Shown: piece after piece, positions 41,330 to 45,516 of the stretch
How the letters are laid out: each line of letters begins with the position of its first letter
Position numbering within the stretch: the first letter of the stretch is position 1
Assembly (NCBI GenBank): GCA_029265085.1
Contig: JAJUJY010000015.1
Span: forward strand, 1-45,516
Direction of reading: 5' to 3'
Source of the DNA: Chloroflexota bacterium
GTDB lineage: Bacteria; Chloroflexota; Anaerolineae; Anaerolineales; Anaerolineaceae
Length of the DNA: 45,516 bases
Position numbers and translations under genes: made by a program
Notes under the pieces: model-generated
Seen by the model: only the letters and a program-made list of their open reading frames with translations
Database searches by the model: none
What the model was told of the DNA's origin: nothing

Positions 41330-42010
41330 TTAATCATTCGACTGTTTGGGCAGTTTTGGAATTAACCAATTTAAGAATGCCCCTTCACTGCGAGTTTGCA
41401 TCAACACCCGGCCTGGGCCGGTAAGATCAACAACCAATCCTTCCCCGCCAAGGATTGTGGATTTCATACCGCCAACAGTTCGCACCTTGAATCCCATGTT
41501 TTCACTAAAGGCAACCAGGTGTCCGGTGTCAATCGTATAGGTCTGTCCGGCTGTTAAATTAATTTCATGGATCGCGCCATAGCTAGAGAGCATCAAAGTT
41601 CCTGAGCCGCTGCAGCGCAGCATAATCAATCCTTCGCCGCCAAAGAAGGTTTTCGCTCCTGACCATTTGGTATCCGTAGCAATCCCTTCACTGGATGCCA
41701 GGAAAGAACCGGACTGCACAAGGTAGGTCTCACCGCGCATCTCGGTAGTGATGACATCACCTGGTAATGTAGGCGCAAACATCACCTCACCACCGCCAGG
41801 GCCTGCCCGGAAAGTATTGATAAAGAGAGATTCTCCACCCAAGACCGAACGAGCCAACGATTTCAAAATGCCGCCCTGCATTTTGGTTTCAATTTGAACT
41901 CCAGCAGACATGCCAACCATTGCCCCTGCCTCAGCCTGAACCGACTCATTGGCTGACAACTGAACGCGAGCAATCGAATATGACGGCCGGTATAGAATTT
42001 CCACCTGCAT
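41330..42010 (-). CDS. AIM24/TIGR00266 family protein
   Basis: This 226-residue protein belongs to the widespread AIM24-like family, whose yeast member is a mitochondrial inner-membrane protein; the bacterial role is not established. It is nearly all beta-strand and Gly-rich, with family-typical segments ESVQAEAGAMVGMSAGVQIETK, LGGESLFINTFRAG and GGEGLIMLRCSGSGTL. The start is the ATG at 42010 with GGAGGTGG before it; a longer frame to 42034 lacks a ribosome site. It is monocistronic with its own promoter on the minus strand. Confidence 0.9.
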   Translation of the reverse strand: MQVEILYRPSYSIARVQLSANESVQAEAGAMVGMSAGVQIETKMQGGILKSLARSVLGGESLFINTFRAGPGGGEVMFAPTLPGDVITTEMRGETYLVQSGSFLASSEGIATDTKWSGAKTFFGGEGLIMLRCSGSGTLMLSSYGAIHEINLTAGQTYTIDTGHLVAFSENMGFKVRTVGGMKSTILGGEGLVVDLTGPGRVLMQTRSEGAFLNWLIPKLPKQSND

Positions 42011-42044
42011 AAACCACCTCCAATCAAAATACAATCAATGAAAA

Positions 42045-42072
42045 ATTGTACTATAAATACGCAGACCTTCAA
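42045..42072 (-). promoter_or_regulatory. Promoter of the AIM24-like gene
   Basis: Read on the minus strand, TTGAAG (42072-42067) and TACAAT (42050-42045) are separated by 16 nt. Transcription would start about 28 nt before the start codon. Confidence 0.55.
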
Positions 42073-42102
42073 AAAGAGTTGCATCGTCTATTCGTAAAAA
42101 TC

Positions 42103-42131
42103 TTCCCAAAAACAGAATTCTCATGTATGAT
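42103..42131 (+). promoter_or_regulatory. Possible promoter of the rpsF operon
   Basis: TTCCCA at 42103-42108 and TATGAT at 42126-42131 are spaced by 17 nt. A start near 42138 would give a leader of about 167 nt containing the structured element at 42240-42296. A weaker alternative is TAAACT at 42196-42201. Confidence 0.45.
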
Positions 42132-42239
42132 CAATTCAGGTAATTCTGGAAAATGGGGGAAAAATTAAGCCCTTTCCGAAAATTCAATTTTGTAGTAAAC
42201 TATTTGCCGCGAGTTTATCAGTTGAAGATATCACTGATA

Positions 42240-42296
42240 CTTTCCGCTCTTTGCTCACCTACGGTGATGTCAGAGGGCAATCCCGTGGAAAGGAGG
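42240..42296 (+). promoter_or_regulatory. Structured rpsF leader enclosing the ribosome-binding site
   Basis: Two nested stems are visible: 42240-42247 with 42285-42292 (8 bp, one G-T pair) and 42251-42256 with 42275-42280 (6 bp, one G-T pair). A small apical hairpin ACC/GGT lies at 42257-42265. The right arm of the outer stem runs into GGAGG at 42292-42296, the rpsF Shine-Dalgarno. Autogenous control of rpsF by the S6:S18 complex through a leader RNA is known in other bacteria. Whether this is that element was not verified. Confidence 0.4.
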
Positions 42297-42304
42297 ATCC
42301 CATT

Positions 42305-42589
42305 ATGCGGAATTACGAGTTGGTTGTTATCGCACAACCCGATCTTGACGAAGCCTCTATGACCAGCCTGGTCGAGAAGATTCGTGGTTGGATTGTGGAA
42401 GCCGGCGGTACCGTGGCAAATGTCGATATGTGGGGCAAACGTCGTATGGCCTACATCATTAACAAACGCCGTGACGGTCAGTATGTGTATTTTGAAATGC
42501 AAATGCAGCCGTCTTTCAGCGCTGAATTGGAACGCAACCTGCGCTTCCTGGAACCCGTTATGCGGTTCATGATTGTTAATCGCGATTAA
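42305..42589 (+). CDS. rpsF: 30S ribosomal protein S6
   Basis: S6 binds the central domain of 16S rRNA together with S18. The 94-residue protein begins MRNYELVVIAQPDLDEA and has WGKRRMAYIINKRRDGQYVYF, the conserved S6 core. The start is the ATG at 42305 with AAAGGAGG at 42289-42296. It is the first gene of the usual rpsF-ssb-rpsR cluster. A 7-bp hairpin lies between it and ssb (42588-42594 with 42606-42612), which could reduce read-through or mark an RNA-processing point. Confidence 0.97.
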   Translation: MRNYELVVIAQPDLDEASMTSLVEKIRGWIVEAGGTVANVDMWGKRRMAYIINKRRDGQYVYFEMQMQPSFSAELERNLRFLEPVMRFMIVNRD

Positions 42590-42637
42590 TCCCTCATCAG
42601 CAAGCAGGGATTTGTGTCGCAGACCAAGGAGAACAAA

Positions 42638-43042
42638 ATGAGTCGGGGATTAAACAAAGTGATGATTATTGGTCATCTTGGACGTGATCCTGAGATGCGA
42701 TATACTCCCTCCGGACGGCCAGTCACAACCTTCTCGGTTGCTACCAGCCGGACCTGGAACACCTCAGATGGCGAACGCCACACCGAAACCGAATGGTTCA
42801 ACGTTGTTACCTGGGGAAATCTGGCCGAGATCTGCAAACAATATTTGACTAAAGGCCAGCAGGTATATGTGGAGGGCCGTTTACAGACTCGTCGCTGGGA
42901 AGATGCAGATGGAAACAAACACACCAGCATTGAAATTGTTGCCAGCGAAATGATGATCCTTGGTGACCGTCGCGATGCAAATCAAACTCAAGCTGTTGAA
43001 ACACTTGAGGGAGACGAAATCGAGGATGAGTATCCCTTCTAG
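42638..43042 (+). CDS. ssb: Single-stranded DNA-binding protein
   Basis: SSB coats single-stranded DNA during replication and repair, and its acidic tail recruits partners such as RecJ. The 134-residue protein has the OB fold, with LNKVMIIGHLGRDPEMRYTPSG, TEWFNVVTWGNLAE and QQVYVEGRLQTRRWED. The tail ends DEYPF, a slight variant of the usual DDIPF tip. The start is the ATG at 42638 with AAGGAG at 42626-42631; an in-frame earlier start at 42614 has no such site. The linker between OB fold and tail is short. Confidence 0.96.
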   Translation: MSRGLNKVMIIGHLGRDPEMRYTPSGRPVTTFSVATSRTWNTSDGERHTETEWFNVVTWGNLAEICKQYLTKGQQVYVEGRLQTRRWEDADGNKHTSIEIVASEMMILGDRRDANQTQAVETLEGDEIEDEYPF

Positions 43043-43054
43043 GAGTAAGAACCT

Positions 43055-43342
43055 ATGGCAGATATGAACATGTCCGAGAACGAACAATCAATGGAACGCG
43101 GCCGCCGTTTTGTGGCTCGCCCAAAGATTTGCCAGTTCTGCGCGGATAAAAATGTCGTGATCGATTATAAAAATATTGATATGCTGCGCCGCTACGTTAC
43201 CGAAGACGGCCGCATTCGCCCACGCCGCCAGACCGGGACCTGCGCCCGCCATCAGCGCGCCGTGGCCACCGAAGTGAAACGCGCTCGTCAAATTGCGCTG
43301 CTTCCGTTTGTTGGCGAAGATTGGACCGAAGTAATTCGCTAG
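43055..43342 (+). CDS. rpsR: 30S ribosomal protein S18 (zinc-type)
   Basis: S18 pairs with S6 on the small subunit. The 95-residue protein contains the S18 core [23 protein letters not shown] followed by [26 protein letters not shown]. An N-terminal CQFC pair (C26, C29) plus the Cys and His of TCARH suggest the zinc-binding 'C+' form. The start is the ATG at 43055 with AGGAG at about 43041-43045, 12 nt after ssb. Confidence 0.96.
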   Translation: MADMNMSENEQSMERGRRFVARPKICQFCADKNVVIDYKNIDMLRRYVTEDGRIRPRRQTGTCARHQRAVATEVKRARQIALLPFVGEDWTEVIR

Positions 43343-43368
43343 TCTTCCCATTCTTGCTTTTCAAAGCC

Positions 43369-43408
43369 GAGGGCATGGGCTTTATTGGCTCGATGCCCTC
43401 TATTTTAT
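43369..43408 (+). terminator. Hairpin terminator after rpsR
   Basis: GAGGGCAT (43369-43376) pairs perfectly with ATGCCCTC (43393-43400), with further partial pairing in the loop, and is followed by TATTTTATA. The T run is interrupted, so some read-through into the foldase gene is possible. Confidence 0.65.
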
Positions 43409-43425
43409 AAGAGTAGAGGTCGCCC

Positions 43426-44712
43426 ATGGCAAAGAACCCAACTACGAAAACCATCACCCGAAAACAACAAAGCCGGTTAGACCGTGAAACCAAACAACGC
43501 ACGGTCTTGTTTTACGGAGCGATTGCAGTAGCCGTTTTGGTGATTGGTGTGCTGGTTTATGGTTTACTCGACCAACTGGTATTCCAACAAAACCGGGCGG
43601 TTGCAAAAGTGGAAAGCGAAAAAATCACGGTCAAAGAATTTCAATCCCGTGTCCGCTACAGCCGCTACAACATGGTTCAAAACTTGAATCAGCTCGAGCA
43701 GTACAAGCAAGTTTTCTCCTTCTCAGCTGATTATTTTGACCAGCAAATCCAGCAAATTGTGGCCCAAATGAATGATGCAAATGGTCTCGGTGAACTGGTG
43801 CTTGATGACATGATCGACCAGAAAGTGGTCGAACAACAGGCAGCAAAAATGGGCATCTCGGTTTCCGATGCTGAGGTGGATAAAGCCTTGCAAGAAGCCT
43901 TTGGCTTTTACGCAAACGGAACCCCAACGCCAGCCCCCACTGTTGAACCTTTTGCCACTGCCACGTTAAACGCACAGCAAAAAGCGTTGATCCCCCCCAC
44001 CAGCACTCCAGAACCCACCGCAACACTTGCTAAACCAGCTGCGACCGCAACTGAGATCCCACCTACGCCGACTGTGGATCCCAGTATTCCCACCAGCACC
44101 CCCTTCCCCACCGCAACCCCATATACCGAAGAGGGTTATAAGCAGTCATACTCAGAATATTTGACCAAGGTTCAGGATGAAGTTGAATTCACCGAAGCCG
44201 AACTGCGTTCCGGTTTCCGCTACCAGCTGCTTGTTGAAAAGATCAAAGAACAGGTCGCTGCGGATGTGGCAACGACAGAAGAGCAGGTTTGGGCTCGCCA
44301 TATTTTGGTTGCCAGTGTGGAAGAAGCCAAGGTAATCCAGGAAAAATTAAAAAATGGTGAAGACTTCGCTAAACTGGCTGCTGACTTCTCTACCGATCCC
44401 GGCTCGAAAGATTTTGGCGGAGATTTAGGGTGGTTTGGACGCGGTATGATGGTGGAAGAATTTGAAAATGCCGCTTACGCTCTGACCGAAATCGGCCAGA
44501 TCAGTGAACCTGTACAAACCCAAAATGGCTGGCACATCATCCAGTTATTAGGCCGCGAAGAACGTCCGCTCACCGCGGATCAGTTAGAGCAGGCCAAAAC
44601 TGTCAAATATCAGGAATGGTTAGATGCCCGCAAGGCTGAAATGAAGATCGAGAAATTCGATATCTGGTCTTCTGTGGTTCCAACCGAACCTGCTTTGCCC
44701 GCTGGTTACTAA
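43426..44712 (+). CDS. Membrane-anchored parvulin-type peptidyl-prolyl isomerase (SurA/PrsA-like)
   Basis: This 428-residue foldase has a basic N-terminus and one transmembrane helix at about 28-50, placing the rest outside the cytoplasm. A SurA-N-like chaperone region follows (about 55-160) and is broken by a Thr/Pro-rich insert at about 164-240, then resumes. The parvulin domain is at about 287-380, with WARHILVASVEEAK, DPGSKDFGGDLGWFGRG and TQNGWHIIQLLG. It likely isomerises prolyl bonds of exported proteins. The start is the ATG at 43426 after GAGG. There is no lipobox Cys. The insert resembles the linker of the lipoprotein at 32137. Confidence 0.9.
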   Translation: MAKNPTTKTITRKQQSRLDRETKQRTVLFYGAIAVAVLVIGVLVYGLLDQLVFQQNRAVAKVESEKITVKEFQSRVRYSRYNMVQNLNQLEQYKQVFSFSADYFDQQIQQIVAQMNDANGLGELVLDDMIDQKVVEQQAAKMGISVSDAEVDKALQEAFGFYANGTPTPAPTVEPFATATLNAQQKALIPPTSTPEPTATLAKPAATATEIPPTPTVDPSIPTSTPFPTATPYTEEGYKQSYSEYLTKVQDEVEFTEAELRSGFRYQLLVEKIKEQVAADVATTEEQVWARHILVASVEEAKVIQEKLKNGEDFAKLAADFSTDPGSKDFGGDLGWFGRGMMVEEFENAAYALTEIGQISEPVQTQNGWHIIQLLGREERPLTADQLEQAKTVKYQEWLDARKAEMKIEKFDIWSSVVPTEPALPAGY

Positions 44713-44729
44713 ACCTCGCGATAAATAAC

Positions 44730-44764
44730 AAAAACGGCCTGTTTTTTTCTGCAGGCCGTTTTTC
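44730..44764. terminator. Bidirectional terminator between the foldase gene and smc
   Basis: A 12-bp stem (44730-44741 with 44752-44763) with A residues on the left and T residues on the right flanks a T-rich loop. It can stop transcription from both sides. Confidence 0.85.
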
Positions 44765-44811
44765 ATTTCTATAACCAATCTGGGGACAGTCAGCAGATTG
44801 GATCCACCCGT

Positions 44812-45516
44812 CTAGCGCACCATCTCTTCGCTCACTTCGTCCAGCTTAAGCGAAATCATCTGGCTGGCCGAGTCTTTCCCCATCGTGATGCCGTAAATCA
44901 CATCCGCCACCTGCACGGTATTGCGGTTGTGGGTGATCACAATAAATTGGGTTGTCTGGCTTAATTCACGCAGCAAATCGCAGAATCGACCCACATTTGC
45001 TTCGTCCAGCATCGCATCCACTTCATCCATCACACAGAAAGGCGTTGGCGATACTTTTAACAAGGAAAAGATTAATGCCACCGCTGTCAGGCTGCGTTCC
45101 CCGCCGGACAGCAGAGATAATCCCTGCTCGCGGCGGCCGGGAAGTCTGGCTTCAATGTCGATACCGGTTTCAGTCGGGTGTTCCTCATCTTCCAAAATTA
45201 ATCGCGCAGACCCGCCACCAAATAAACGCGTAAACATTTGTTTGAATTCCGCCGCAACCGCATCAAAGGTGCGCTTGAATTCTTTTCGCATGAGCGCATC
45301 TAATTCAGCAATCACTTCGCGCAAATCCTCATCAGCTTTTTTGAGGTCTGCAACCTGTTCTGTTAAAAACTGGTGTCTTTCTTTGACCGACAAATATTCG
45401 GATTGCGCTTCGGGATTAATGGCACCCATCCGGCGCAGCTGGCTGCGCTGCCGATTGATATTCTCCTCAATTTCCGGCGCAATTTGCTGCACCAGCGGTA
45501 ACGCTTCGACCATGCC
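44812..45516 (-). CDS. smc: Chromosome segregation protein SMC, C-terminal part (truncated by window edge)
   Basis: SMC forms the ring-shaped condensin that organises and separates chromosomes. Only the last 234 residues lie in the window; the frame runs off the right end, so the N-terminal ATPase half and hinge are outside. Visible parts are the end of the coiled coil (residues 1-~85 of this fragment), the ABC signature LLSGGERSLTA and Walker B PFCVMDEVDAMLDEANVGRF, followed by the D-loop region and switch His in VITHNRNT. The stop is TAG at 44812-44814. RecN or Rad50-like proteins are less likely given the signature and switch sequence. Confidence 0.95.
   Translation of the reverse strand, partial: GMVEALPLVQQIAPEIEENINRQRSQLRRMGAINPEAQSEYLSVKERHQFLTEQVADLKKADEDLREVIAELDALMRKEFKRTFDAVAAEFKQMFTRLFGGGSARLILEDEEHPTETGIDIEARLPGRREQGLSLLSGGERSLTAVALIFSLLKVSPTPFCVMDEVDAMLDEANVGRFCDLLRELSQTTQFIVITHNRNTVQVADVIYGITMGKDSASQMISLKLDEVSEEMVR

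Noticed and set aside
1..45516. tRNA, rRNA, insertion sequence or CRISPR array
   Set aside because: Reading both strands gave no cloverleaf with a CCA end region, no rRNA stretch, no terminal inverted repeats with a transposase and no regularly spaced repeats.

Overview
The window looks like a chromosomal segment of a Chloroflexota bacterium, most likely class Anaerolineae. This is inferred from the gene set: a Tad pilus motor and platform next to comF, Thr/Pro-rich exported lipoproteins and a Thr/Pro-rich parvulin, a polyphosphate glucokinase, a membrane-anchored baseplate-J-like protein, and several fusion proteins. Base composition is moderate, somewhat below 50% G+C by eye, and looks even. 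No rRNA, tRNA, CRISPR array, insertion sequence or prophage was seen. Coding density is high, with many 4-17 nt gene overlaps and Rho-independent terminators between convergent genes.

Layout. 1-3732: 3' part of cpaF, then tadB, tadC and comF (DNA uptake or pilus assembly). 3805-5164: hpf and efp, two ribosome-associated factors; efp has a strong promoter and a leader that can fold in two mutually exclusive ways. 5245-6776: a Cys-rich small protein overlapping a HAD-DinB fusion. 6792-9829: a divergent pair, a coiled-coil membrane protein and ftsH. 9872-12891 (minus): yraN, miaA and an acyl-CoA ligase. 13013-22207 (plus): a cyclic-nucleotide-binding protein, an orphan periplasmic-binding lipoprotein, cinA with a decayed amidase domain, an amidohydrolase-CYTH fusion, then the coupled glycogen genes glgA-glgC-malQ. 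22252-23211 (minus): an EamA transporter. 23212-23527: an intergenic region with a near-consensus promoter. 23528-25528: ferredoxin and aspartase. 25525-29388 (minus): the baseplate-J-like protein, ruvX, mltG and polyphosphate glucokinase. 29526-31448: a sugar kinase-nucleotidyltransferase fusion. 31445-32017 (minus): an RluE-like pseudouridine synthase. 32137-33582: a lipoprotein and a DnaQ-type exonuclease. 33750-41274: a DNA end-processing operon of two UvrD/AddAB-like helicase proteins, a separate AddB-type nuclease and recJ. 41330-42010 (minus): an AIM24-like protein. 42305-44712: rpsF-ssb-rpsR and a parvulin foldase. 44812-45516 (minus): C-terminal end of smc.

How the genes work together. 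glgC, glgA and malQ make and remodel glycogen, and ppgK could phosphorylate released glucose with polyphosphate. The kinase-nucleotidyltransferase fusion could turn a free sugar into a UDP-sugar in two steps. The best candidates for an undescribed system are the split AddAB-like operon, in which neither helicase carries a nuclease domain and one free-standing Fe-S nuclease is supplied in trans, and the deaminase-CYTH fusion upstream of the glycogen genes. The two-state efp leader is the most notable non-coding signal.
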